From Candidatus Methanomethylophilaceae archaeon (GTDB taxonomy: Archaea > Thermoplasmatota > Thermoplasmata > Methanomassiliicoccales > Methanomethylophilaceae): DNA of 50,750 bases. Below are positions 1-6,446 of the stretch, in pieces. A program made the position numbers and the translations under genes. The notes beneath the pieces are model-generated. The model was given only the letters and a program-made list of their open reading frames with translations. It was not told the DNA's origin and did no database searches. The stretch spans positions 1-50,750 of the forward strand of contig SKGM01000003.1 of assembly GCA_007117455.1 (NCBI GenBank), read 5' to 3'. Position 1 is the first letter of the stretch; the number at the start of each line of letters is the position of its first letter.

Positions 1-11
1 CGTTAGCGTTA

Positions 12-119
12 TCACTTCTTACGCATCTTCTGCGCCCTCTTCCTGCGGCGCATCTTCTTCTTACGCCATTTCCATCTCTGGTTCCCAGGCTTCTTCCAGG
101 CTCGTGAGCTTCTCTTCAT
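12..119 (-). CDS. rpl41e: 50S ribosomal protein eL41 (35 aa, not in ORF track)
   Basis: Reading the minus strand from the ATG at 119 gives a 35-residue protein that is more than half Lys/Arg and ends at a TGA at 12-14. The C-terminal part, KWRKKKMRRRKRAQKMRKK, aligns closely with the eukaryotic/archaeal eL41 core (KWRKKRMRRLKRKRRKMR). eL41 is a single basic helix buried at the ribosomal subunit interface. Compared with the usual 25 residues this version carries about 10 extra N-terminal residues; no later Met lies upstream of the core. It is too short for most gene callers. The function is known from the family; the assignment rests on motif similarity only. Confidence 0.8.
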   Translation of the reverse strand: MKRSSRAWKKPGNQRWKWRKKKMRRRKRAQKMRKK

Positions 120-178
120 TGGTACTCCTCGATCTTATACTGTGATTGAGCCATTGATAATGGTGTCATCCCATCGAA

Positions 179-276
179 TGGCGGGCCCGTCGGGATTTTC
201 GGCCCATCTCTGACTTTCGAACCCGAGGCGTCTGGCTTAGAAGGCCAGCGCTATATCCTGGCTAAGCCACGGGCCC
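179..276 (-). tRNA. tRNA-Arg(TCT) with a 20-nt intron in the T-loop
   Basis: The minus strand folds as acceptor GGGCCCG/CGGGCCC, a D arm containing GG, anticodon stem CTGGC/GCCAG with loop CTTCTAA (anticodon TCT at 241-239), a 5-nt variable loop, T stem TCGGG/CCCGA, discriminator G and an encoded CCA. The T-loop is 27 nt instead of 7. It folds as a perfect archaeal bulge-helix-bulge: TTCG pairs with CGAA, flanked by 3-nt bulges AAA and AAT, closed by GTC/GGC. Cutting after the second base of each bulge removes 196-215 and leaves the canonical loop TTCGAAT, placing the intron at 59/60. A TATA-like CTTTAAAT lies about 28 bp upstream (around 302-309). The gene reads as functional rather than as a pseudogene. 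Confidence 0.92.
196..215 (-). other. Noncanonical tRNA intron (position 59/60)
   Basis: This is the 20-nt segment predicted to be excised by the splicing endonuclease from the T-loop of tRNA-Arg(TCT). Its ends sit in two 3-nt bulges separated by a 4-bp helix between exon TTCG and intron CGAA, which matches the strict hBHBh' substrate. The internal hairpin is GTC/GGC around a 7-nt loop. The exact boundaries follow the family rule of cleavage after the second bulge nucleotide; alternatives shifted by one or two bases give the same or an equally good spliced loop. Confidence 0.85.
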
Positions 277-315
277 GCAGGGTTCCCGATTACGTCCATC
301 TGATTTAAAGCTTTA

Positions 316-945
316 CTATAGGTTCAGATACTCCAGGATGAAATCCACGATCGAGGTCTCGTAGTATATGGCGACTGACTCTCCCAATGCCAGGAGTCCG
401 AGCGCCATCAGCACCGGCCAAGCGTTGACGATCTTGCTGAAGAACAACGCGATCTCCTGAACGAAGCGGAATGCGGTGAACACCATTATGGCCAACACGG
501 CGGCGATACCTCCGCGCACTAGGTCATCTGTAAGGAACTCGAGTCCCTGGATGTCCACTGTGCCCAGCAGAATGAACACTGCCACACCGACTATCAGACC
601 CAATATCACTGCCAGATTCAGTGTGCGGAAGGGCCGGAAGAACAGAGCGAATCCCGTCAAACCCAATATCGCCATGGAGAATGGGGCCCATTCACCGGTA
701 GCATTCAGCTGCAAGGAAGCCACTGTAACCATCATCGCAACGCCGATTATCACTCCGAACAGAGTCAGCAAGCGGTATTTCACCCCCTTGCCTCGAGTGG
801 CGAAAAGATATGCCATAAAAACTGCAACGAACCCGCCGAAGGCTAGAACTGCCTCAGGTATGGGATTCACAGCCAAGTCCTCGAACACCCCCATGGGGGT
901 CGCTGACTCGATGTAAGATTGAATCGATTCCAAACTTATGTCCAT
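316..945 (-). CDS. Hypothetical six-helix membrane protein
   Basis: The 209-residue protein has about six hydrophobic segments (roughly residues 30-50, 57-77, 85-103, 109-130, 143-162 and 172-192) and short charged loops. I do not recognise a family and see no catalytic or metal-binding motif. The ORF track starts at a TTG (954); I chose the ATG at 945 because a TATA-like CTTTATATC around 973-982 would place transcription start almost on it, typical for leaderless archaeal genes. It stands alone between tRNA-Arg and an amidohydrolase gene, both on the same strand but apparently with their own promoters. Confidence 0.7.
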   Translation of the reverse strand: MDISLESIQSYIESATPMGVFEDLAVNPIPEAVLAFGGFVAVFMAYLFATRGKGVKYRLLTLFGVIIGVAMMVTVASLQLNATGEWAPFSMAILGLTGFALFFRPFRTLNLAVILGLIVGVAVFILLGTVDIQGLEFLTDDLVRGGIAAVLAIMVFTAFRFVQEIALFFSKIVNAWPVLMALGLLALGESVAIYYETSIVDFILEYLNL

Positions 946-994
946 GGGTAACAATCAGTTGCACCGGGATATAAAGGTGTTCCAATATAGAACC

Positions 995-1894
995 TCATAT
1001 TTGCAATATCCTTGCCATATTGCCACCTAGGAGCCTTTCCTTGACCGTTGCGTCCCCCCATCCCCCAGAACGTATGAGGTTTAGGAACTGGAGGGTGCTG
1101 AACCTTATCTCGTAATTGGGGAAGTCGGAACCGAAGACCACCCGATCGGGGAATTCACCACATACGTCCTGCAAACGGGAATGTACCATATCCGGATTGC
1201 TGGGCAACCACCCTTGTAGGGCAGAGCAGTCCGTATAGACATTGGGGCACTCTCTCATCAGAGGTCTCAGCTCATCGTAGAACTTGCCACCGAGATGAGC
1301 GATGATGATCTTCATGTCAGGATGCCCGTCCGCGACATCCTTGAAGAAGCAAGGACGACAGTATTTCTCATCCAACGGAGCCAATGCCATACCTGCGTGG
1401 GTAAGCACTACGAGTCCCAGATCGTCGATCAGGTCCCAATATGCACGGTGACATTCCTCATCCGGATAGAACCCGGTCGCAGGATAGACCTTGATACCTG
1501 TTGGAGCGTACCTCTTGACCATCCTCTCCACCATTCGGAGACCCTCCTCGCCCCGGTTGGGGTCGACCGAGATGAAAGGTATCAGCTCGTCATAGGCGCT
1601 GCATTCCTCGAAGAGCATCTCTGTGTAATCCTCGTTCCCCAGATCACTATCGTTCAACAACTCGAAGTCCGTGGCCAGGATCACCGCCTTATCAACACCG
1701 CTGACGGACATCTCCTCCAACAGTTGTTCAGCACTGATTGAGAAATCACCGAAGGCGAAGTCCTTGTCCAGGTCGAAATCGAAGAACTGCTTGAGATTCT
1801 CATCCATGTTGTTCAGTGGTTCTAGGTACCTTTTCACAGCTTCGTTCGGAAGCATGCGGCGGTTCCAGAGATGGACATGGGCATCGATGATCAT
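995..1894 (-). CDS. Amidohydrolase-2 family metal-dependent hydrolase
   Basis: The protein is about 299 residues and has the TIM-barrel pattern of the amidohydrolase-2 (PF04909) family: N-terminal DAHVHLWN with the HxH metal ligands, a central THAGMALAP histidine, IIIAHLGG, and a late GSDFPN aspartate. These enzymes hydrolyse or decarboxylate C-N/C-C bonds of small cyclic or aromatic substrates; the substrate cannot be read from sequence. The ORF starts upstream at a TTG (1918), but the ATG at 1894 begins right before the HxH strand, as usual in this family, and a TATA-like GTTTATTATT lies about 25 bp upstream. It is monocistronic. Confidence 0.8.
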   Translation of the reverse strand: MIIDAHVHLWNRRMLPNEAVKRYLEPLNNMDENLKQFFDFDLDKDFAFGDFSISAEQLLEEMSVSGVDKAVILATDFELLNDSDLGNEDYTEMLFEECSAYDELIPFISVDPNRGEEGLRMVERMVKRYAPTGIKVYPATGFYPDEECHRAYWDLIDDLGLVVLTHAGMALAPLDEKYCRPCFFKDVADGHPDMKIIIAHLGGKFYDELRPLMRECPNVYTDCSALQGWLPSNPDMVHSRLQDVCGEFPDRVVFGSDFPNYEIRFSTLQFLNLIRSGGWGDATVKERLLGGNMARILQI

Positions 1895-2000
1895 CCTTCC
1901 ACGAAAGGGTGTCGCCAATAATAAACATATGTCGTGGGCCCAAAATAGCCTGGTATCAAATATAAAAAATTATTTTTTTCAATCTAAGTAACCATAAAGT

Positions 2001-2020
2001 ATTAATATATATGCACATAT
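2001..2020 (+). promoter_or_regulatory. Promoter with small inverted repeat of the cofactor/ATPase operon
   Basis: The AT-rich 1919-2054 interval holds a TATA-like ATTAATATA (2001-2009), about 25-30 bp before a plausible start site, overlapped by ATATG-CA-CATAT (2009-2020), a 5-bp-arm inverted repeat. A Shine-Dalgarno GGTG lies just before the ATG at 2055. The repeat could be an operator, for example for the DUF134 protein at the end of the operon, but that is inference. Confidence 0.4.
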
Positions 2021-2054
2021 GAGCAATTGAAGTATAAATTCAAAGGTGTTAAAA

Positions 2055-2270
2055 ATGCCAGGATTTGATGGAAAGGGCCCTCGTGGAGATGGGCCGTTGA
2101 CTGGGCGCCGGATGGGCCGTTGTGACCCCTCCGGTAACGGAAATGAGTCTATGGAAACAAATCCCCCTCTAGGACTGGGAAGGGGAGGACGCCCCCGGGG
2201 TTGCGGAAGGGGTTTCGGAGGTGGAAAGATACGCGCCATGCGGCGAACCCCATCGGAGGTCGAGGAATGA
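2055..2270 (+). CDS. DUF5320-type small Gly-rich protein
   Basis: The 71-residue protein starts MPGFDGKGPRGDGPLTGRR, the hallmark of DUF5320 proteins found beside NifX/NifB-like and MinD-like genes in strict anaerobes. It is rich in Gly, Arg and Pro, has two Cys (GRC near residue 23 and RGCGRG further on), and shows no membrane segment. The ORF track starts at a GTG (2046); the ATG at 2055 is preferred because it gives the family's typical N-terminus and has a GGTG ribosome-binding site 5-8 bases upstream. Its stop overlaps the next start (ATGA), so the two are translationally coupled. The biochemical role is unknown. Confidence 0.75.
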   Translation: MPGFDGKGPRGDGPLTGRRMGRCDPSGNGNESMETNPPLGLGRGGRPRGCGRGFGGGKIRAMRRTPSEVEE

Positions 2271-2959
2271 AGATCGCTGTCGCTGATGACGATGGTATGG
2301 TGTCCGAGCACTTCGGTCATTGCCGCAACTATGCGGTGTATAACAGGGACGGGTCCAATGTCGAAAAGATGACAGACCTCGCAAGCCCGGGTCACGAGCC
2401 TGGTAAATTGCCGCTCTTCCTGGCCTCAGAAGGAGTGGACATGGTCATCGCGGGTGGTATGGGGCCGAGGGCTGTAGAGTTGTTCCGTCAGAATGGAGTC
2501 GAGGTGCTGTTGGGCGCCTCTGGACCCATCGACCAGGTTGTACAGAGCTTCGCGTCCGGTGACCTCCTCACCGGGGAGAGTACTTGTCATCACACTGTCG
2601 ATGAACCTCATCATAGCGATGCCAGGATGATATGCGTAACCTCCCAGGGAGAGGGCCTCACCGCAACCGCCGAGGAACGGTTCGGAAGGGCACCATACTT
2701 CGTTTTCCTGGATATGCAGACCGGAAAAGCGACCACGGTCGCCAACCCATTGTCTGATGCCTCTGGAGGGGCGGGGCCCAGGGCCGTCCAGTTCGTCAAT
2801 GAGAATGGTGCCAACATAGTGATAACCGGACAGTTGGGCAACAACGCCGCCCAGGCCATGGCCTCCAGTGGGATCAAGGCATACAGTTACCGTGAAGGCG
2901 GCCAGGTATCGGATGCTCTGAAATCGTACATCGATGGTAAGCTGATGCCATTGAACTAG
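2267..2959 (+). CDS. Tandem NifX/NifB-type dinitrogenase cofactor-binding domain protein
   Basis: The 230-residue protein contains two copies of the FeMo-cofactor-binding fold (PF02579): residues about 1-110 begin MKIAVADDDGMVSEHFGHC, and about 120-225 begin MICVTSQGEGLTATAEERFGR. Each copy keeps the variable-strand, FGxx, and IxGxxGxxA pattern. Single-domain relatives bind or carry iron-sulfur or FeMo-type clusters. Nothing else here suggests nitrogen fixation, so an Fe-S or metallocluster carrier role with the downstream ferredoxin-ATPases is more likely. The start at 2267 overlaps the DUF5320 stop; the longer ORF start at 2201 is an artefact. Confidence 0.82.
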   Translation: MKIAVADDDGMVSEHFGHCRNYAVYNRDGSNVEKMTDLASPGHEPGKLPLFLASEGVDMVIAGGMGPRAVELFRQNGVEVLLGASGPIDQVVQSFASGDLLTGESTCHHTVDEPHHSDARMICVTSQGEGLTATAEERFGRAPYFVFLDMQTGKATTVANPLSDASGGAGPRAVQFVNENGANIVITGQLGNNAAQAMASSGIKAYSYREGGQVSDALKSYIDGKLMPLN

Positions 2960-2966
2960 GTGGACC

Positions 2967-3818
2967 ATGCGCATAACCGTCGCCAGCGGAAAGGGCGGGA
3001 CCGGTAAGAGCACCGTCGCCGCCAACCTCGCCCAGGCCATCTCAGAGACCCAGCCTGTGGTCCTCGTGGACTGCGATGTCGAAGAGCCGGATCTTCATCT
3101 GTTCTTCCCCTCTGAGAACAACCAATGTGACATCTGTGTCGATAATCCGGTTATTGACGAGGATGTCTGCGACAGTTGTGGGCTATGCGGGCGGTTCTGT
3201 CGTTACGGTGCCCTCACAGTGATCAACGGTCGCCACAATTTCTTTGCTGAACTCTGCCACTCCTGCACGGGATGCGCGGTGGTCTGCCCCAAAAACGCCA
3301 TAACCATGGTGCCAAGACCTGTTGGGGTTGTCAGGGTTCAAGATCCGTCACCGACACTGAGGCTCATCAGCGGGGTCTTGAACGAGGGTGAGGTTCAGGC
3401 TCCCCCAGTTATAAGTGGTGCTAAGGCCCGGGCCAGAGGTGAAGCATTGGTCATATACGACTCCTCCCCCGGTATAGCATGTCCAGTGATCGAGACCCTC
3501 GAGGGTTCGGACTTCTGTGTCCTGGTGACGGAATCAACGCCTTTCGGACTCCACGACCTGGAACTAGCATACGGTGTGACCGAGGAGATGGGCATACCAT
3601 CTGGCGTGGTGATAAACAGGAGTGATGGAGGAGACGAGGAGATTTGCGATTTCTGTGCTGAAAAGGGAGTCCCTATACTCATGACCATACCCTTCGACCG
3701 ACACATCGCCGCGATTCAGAACATCGGTGGGCTCATAACCTTGGAGATACCGGGGTGGGACAGGAGATTCATTGAGTTGTTCTCCCGTATAATGAGGATG
3801 ACGGAGGCCATAGTATGA
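2967..3818 (+). CDS. MinD/Mrp-type P-loop ATPase with inserted ferredoxin domain (first copy)
   Basis: The protein has 283 residues. The deviant Walker A GKGGTGKST lies at about 9-17 and the aspartate of VDCDVEEPDLH at about 36. A dicluster ferredoxin insertion follows at about 60-110 (CDSCGLCGRFCRYGA and CHSCTGCAVVCPKNA). The C-terminal half keeps the MinD switch region (IYDSSPGIACP). This matches COG1149, paired MinD-superfamily ATPases that occur next to NifX-like proteins in anaerobes and are thought to act in Fe-S or metal cluster trafficking. It begins eight bases after the NifX-like gene and overlaps the second copy by four bases. Confidence 0.88.
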   Translation: MRITVASGKGGTGKSTVAANLAQAISETQPVVLVDCDVEEPDLHLFFPSENNQCDICVDNPVIDEDVCDSCGLCGRFCRYGALTVINGRHNFFAELCHSCTGCAVVCPKNAITMVPRPVGVVRVQDPSPTLRLISGVLNEGEVQAPPVISGAKARARGEALVIYDSSPGIACPVIETLEGSDFCVLVTESTPFGLHDLELAYGVTEEMGIPSGVVINRSDGGDEEICDFCAEKGVPILMTIPFDRHIAAIQNIGGLITLEIPGWDRRFIELFSRIMRMTEAIV

Positions 3819-4678
3819 GGAGGATCGCGGTGGTAAGCGGCAAAGGGGGGGCGGGCAAGACGATGGTCAGCGCCGCCCTGGCAGATTCGAACGCGAACAT
3901 CCAGGTGCTGGCGGACTGCGATGTGGAGGCATCCAATCTGGGATTCTTGATTCCCGGGGAGCTAACCTCGAGAGAGCCTTTCATGAGCCTCGACATCGCC
4001 GAGGTCGATCCTGCCATCTGCACCGGTTGCGGGATATGCGCGGATCATTGTGTCTTCGATGCTCTGGTAAAAAGCAGCGACATGCATGTGCTGCCGATGA
4101 GGTGCGAGGGTTGCGGCCTTTGTGAGCATGTCTGTCCACAGGAGGCCATCACCATGGTGAAGAGGCCTAGTGGGGAGATATTCCGATCCAGGACGGACAT
4201 AGGGATGATGGCCCATGGGAGATTGAATCCCGGCTCAGGCACCTCTGGACTTCTGGTCAATGAGGTTAAGAAAAGAGCATTGCTGTTGGACCCTGCAGCG
4301 GATACACTGTTGATAGATGGACCTCCGGGCATCGGTTGTGCCTTGATATCCACAGTCAGCGGTGTTGATGCCGTGATAGCTGTGACCGAGCCGAGTGTAT
4401 CGGCCATACATGACCTGAAGCGGTTGCTCACGGTTTGTCGCCGTTTCGATATGCGGTTCATGTTGGTCATCAACAGATACGATCTGGAAGAGGGTCTGAG
4501 TGGAAGGATCGAGGAATACGCCCAGGAGCAGGGGGTCCCGGTCATCGCCCGGATACCTTTCGATGCCGCAGTGGTGGATGCGGTCAGGAGAGGCCTCCCG
4601 GTGACCAAGATCGACTGTGAGGCAGCGAAACCCTTTTCAAGGCTCTGGGAGGTAATCGATACCGAGCTGAGCCGATGA
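3815..4678 (+). CDS. MinD/Mrp-type P-loop ATPase with inserted ferredoxin domain (second copy)
   Basis: The 287-residue paralogue of the preceding gene has Walker A GKGGAGKTM, LADCDVEASN, two 4Fe-4S motifs (CTGCGICADHCVFDA and CEGCGLCEHVCPQEA) at about residues 68-115, and LLIDGPPGIGC as the switch. Paired copies are the rule for this family and suggest an obligate heterodimer, since MinD ATPases work as dimers across the nucleotide. It overlaps both neighbours by four bases, so expression in fixed ratio is likely. The client cluster is unknown. Confidence 0.88.
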   Translation: MRRIAVVSGKGGAGKTMVSAALADSNANIQVLADCDVEASNLGFLIPGELTSREPFMSLDIAEVDPAICTGCGICADHCVFDALVKSSDMHVLPMRCEGCGLCEHVCPQEAITMVKRPSGEIFRSRTDIGMMAHGRLNPGSGTSGLLVNEVKKRALLLDPAADTLLIDGPPGIGCALISTVSGVDAVIAVTEPSVSAIHDLKRLLTVCRRFDMRFMLVINRYDLEEGLSGRIEEYAQEQGVPVIARIPFDAAVVDAVRRGLPVTKIDCEAAKPFSRLWEVIDTELSR

Positions 4679-5046
4679 ACCCTGAACAGAAGCCCTGTTG
4701 CCGCAAAAGGCGTGGAAGACCTAGAGCGACACAGTCACTGGATGCTGATGGGAGATATCGTTGTTACGCACCCTTGTGCCGTAAGGTTGATTCCCTGGAA
4801 GCTCCAGTTCTCCTCGCGGCGGAGGAGATGGAGGTGTTGAGACTGGTTGACCTTGAAGGGATGGGGCAGGAGGAGGCGGCCAAGAAGATCGGCATCTCAA
4901 GACGCACATTGTGGAAGGACCTTCATGAGGCCAGGAGGAAGGTCGCCGATGCCTTGGTTAACGGTAAGACCATCAAGGTCGTCGGATGTCTTGCTCAGAA
5001 GGATGGCGACTGCGAGACAGAGACCATTATGATCGAGGAGGAGTGA
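4675..5046 (+). CDS. DUF134 family predicted DNA-binding protein
   Basis: The 123-residue protein matches DUF134 (COG1342): N-terminal basic RRGRPRA, a middle section with EEMEVLRLVDLEGMGQEEAA, and a helix-turn-helix GISRRTLWKDLHEARRKVA at about residues 75-95. The N-terminus adds several Cys (KPCCRKRR, YAPLCRK) that could bind a metal or cluster. As the last gene of an operon of cluster-handling proteins it is a plausible autoregulator that senses metal or cluster status. The DNA-binding call follows from the family; the target is inferred. Confidence 0.82.
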   Translation: MNPEQKPCCRKRRGRPRATQSLDADGRYRCYAPLCRKVDSLEAPVLLAAEEMEVLRLVDLEGMGQEEAAKKIGISRRTLWKDLHEARRKVADALVNGKTIKVVGCLAQKDGDCETETIMIEEE

Positions 5047-5048
5047 GC

Positions 5049-5072
5049 GGAATCCGGGATCGATCCGGTTCC
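5049..5072 (+). terminator. Stem-loop after the DUF134 gene
   Basis: GGAA-T-CCGG and CCGG-TTCC pair into an 8-bp stem with one bulged T around the loop GATCGAT, beginning three bases after the DUF134 stop and just before the convergent tRNA-Ala. There is no strong T-run, so it may be a processing or mRNA 3'-end hairpin rather than an intrinsic terminator. Confidence 0.35.
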
Positions 5073-5088
5073 GGAATATGGAGAAAGA

Positions 5089-5164
5089 TGGTGGACTGGG
5101 CGAGATTTGAACTCGCGGCCTCTACCATGCCAAGGTAGCGATCTTCCAGCTGATCTACCAGCCC
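5089..5164 (-). tRNA. tRNA-Ala(GGC)
   Basis: The minus strand folds as acceptor GGGCTGG/CCAGTCC, D arm GATCAGCTGGAAGATC, anticodon stem CTACC/GGTAG with loop TTGGCAT (anticodon GGC), T stem GCGAG/CTCGC with loop TTCAAAT, discriminator A and encoded CCA. The acceptor has G3-G70 region pairing of GGGCTGG with CCAGTCC containing one G-T wobble, the usual alanine identity feature. There is no intron. A TATA-like CCTTTAATTA lies about 30 bp upstream (around 5190-5200). Confidence 0.95.
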
Positions 5165-5268
5165 GTTGATTCGGGAAAAAGAGTTGTTGTAATTAAAGGT
5201 TGTGTTCCTGACCAGGTCTGGGGTGCTGAAACCGGACCATATTTAAGTTAATGTCCGGTCATTCCCCC

Positions 5269-6378
5269 TCAGAGGGCACCGTCTTTGCCCAGGACGCTCT
5301 CCGCCAGAAGGACCGAGACGTCCCTCATGTCCAGCTCCTCTTGTGAAGCGTTGCACACACCGCTTATATGGTGCATGCAGAACGGGCAGTAGGAGATCAG
5401 CGCCTCTGAGCGGGTCTTGTAGTCCTTCACCGATAGCATGGCGATATCCGCCGAGGTCTCAGGGAAGTTGGGTTTCAGTCCGGCGGGCCCACCGCAGCAG
5501 ACGTGTCTGCCATCGAACAGCTCATTGATCTCCGCCCCAGTACTGCGGACGATCTCCCGAGGGATGTCCTTCATATCGCGCAAGGGACAGGCATCCCGGA
5601 TGGAAACAGTGAGGTCGAGCGGCTTTGGTTCCAACATCCCTTCACGGATCATCTCTGCGAAAATGTCCAATGAGTATAGGACCTCGAAATCCGGATCACG
5701 GTACAGACTCGCATAGTGGTCCCGCATAGTGGTCAGACAACCTGGGCAGGATGCGATAACCTTCTTCACACCCAGTGACTCGATGTACTCCACAAAGTCC
5801 ACAGCCCTTTCCTTGGCCTGATCGAAGTGACCGTTGTCGATCAGGAAGAAGCCGCAACACCTTTCCTGGTCCAGGAGTCGGGGCTTGACACCTGCATGGT
5901 TCAGGAGCCTTATGGTCGACCGGGCTATCTGCGGCTGGCTGTATGCGATCCAACAACCGGTCATGTATGCGGTGTCCGACTCTGGGTCCATCTCCAGGTC
6001 AGATGTCACCCAATCGAACCTCTTGGCCGGATCCATGCCACCCGGACTGTTCAGCTCCATGATGTTCCTGGATATGCCCGTGGTGTTCTGAGGTTCACAG
6101 CCCTGTCCGGCCAAGAGTGCCCTCTCATACTGGATTATCTCTGTTATGGGAATGTTGGAAGGACATACGTCATCACAGGCACCGCAGCGGGTGGAGAGAT
6201 AGATGTTGTCCATCTCTTCTTGGGAGAGTTGATCGCCAGCAATCACCTTCGCCAACGACATAATCTTCTCTTGCGGTGTGTAGACGTCACCACCACGTAC
6301 GGTGTTGACCGGGCAGACCTCCCAGCACAACCTGCAGTCCACACAGGTCTCGACCTCCTTATGGAATTTGAAGGACAT
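5269..6378 (-). CDS. HdrD/GlpC-like iron-sulfur protein with two CCG domains
   Basis: The 369-residue protein begins with a dicluster ferredoxin-like region (CVDCRLCWEVCP, then CGACDDVCP) within the first 90 residues, followed by two cysteine-rich CCG domains: the first ends QERCCGFF plus CPGC, the second has HVCCGGPAG and YCPFC. This is the architecture of HdrD and of heterodisulfide-reductase-like oxidoreductase subunits, which hold a noncubane 4Fe-4S cluster. There are no membrane helices. It has its own TATA box (TTAATAATTC around 6400-6410), with no HdrE or flavoprotein partner beside it, so the electron donor and substrate are open. The CCG assignment is firm; true HdrD function is an inference. 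Confidence 0.82.
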   Translation of the reverse strand: MSFKFHKEVETCVDCRLCWEVCPVNTVRGGDVYTPQEKIMSLAKVIAGDQLSQEEMDNIYLSTRCGACDDVCPSNIPITEIIQYERALLAGQGCEPQNTTGISRNIMELNSPGGMDPAKRFDWVTSDLEMDPESDTAYMTGCWIAYSQPQIARSTIRLLNHAGVKPRLLDQERCCGFFLIDNGHFDQAKERAVDFVEYIESLGVKKVIASCPGCLTTMRDHYASLYRDPDFEVLYSLDIFAEMIREGMLEPKPLDLTVSIRDACPLRDMKDIPREIVRSTGAEINELFDGRHVCCGGPAGLKPNFPETSADIAMLSVKDYKTRSEALISYCPFCMHHISGVCNASQEELDMRDVSVLLAESVLGKDGAL

Positions 6379-6446
6379 CGCCGGGGTAACGGCGTTGAAT
6401 TATTAATTATCGGGGTGGTTCGGTTACGTGGTCAATGCTACGGCGC

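Noticed and set aside
179-276. tRNA-Arg as a disrupted tRNA pseudogene
   Set aside because: The T-loop insertion forms a strict BHB, the stems are all intact, CCA is encoded and a TATA box is present.
2267-2959. Nitrogen-fixation locus
   Set aside because: Only the cofactor-binding domain resembles Nif proteins; no nifH, D, K, E, N or B is visible.
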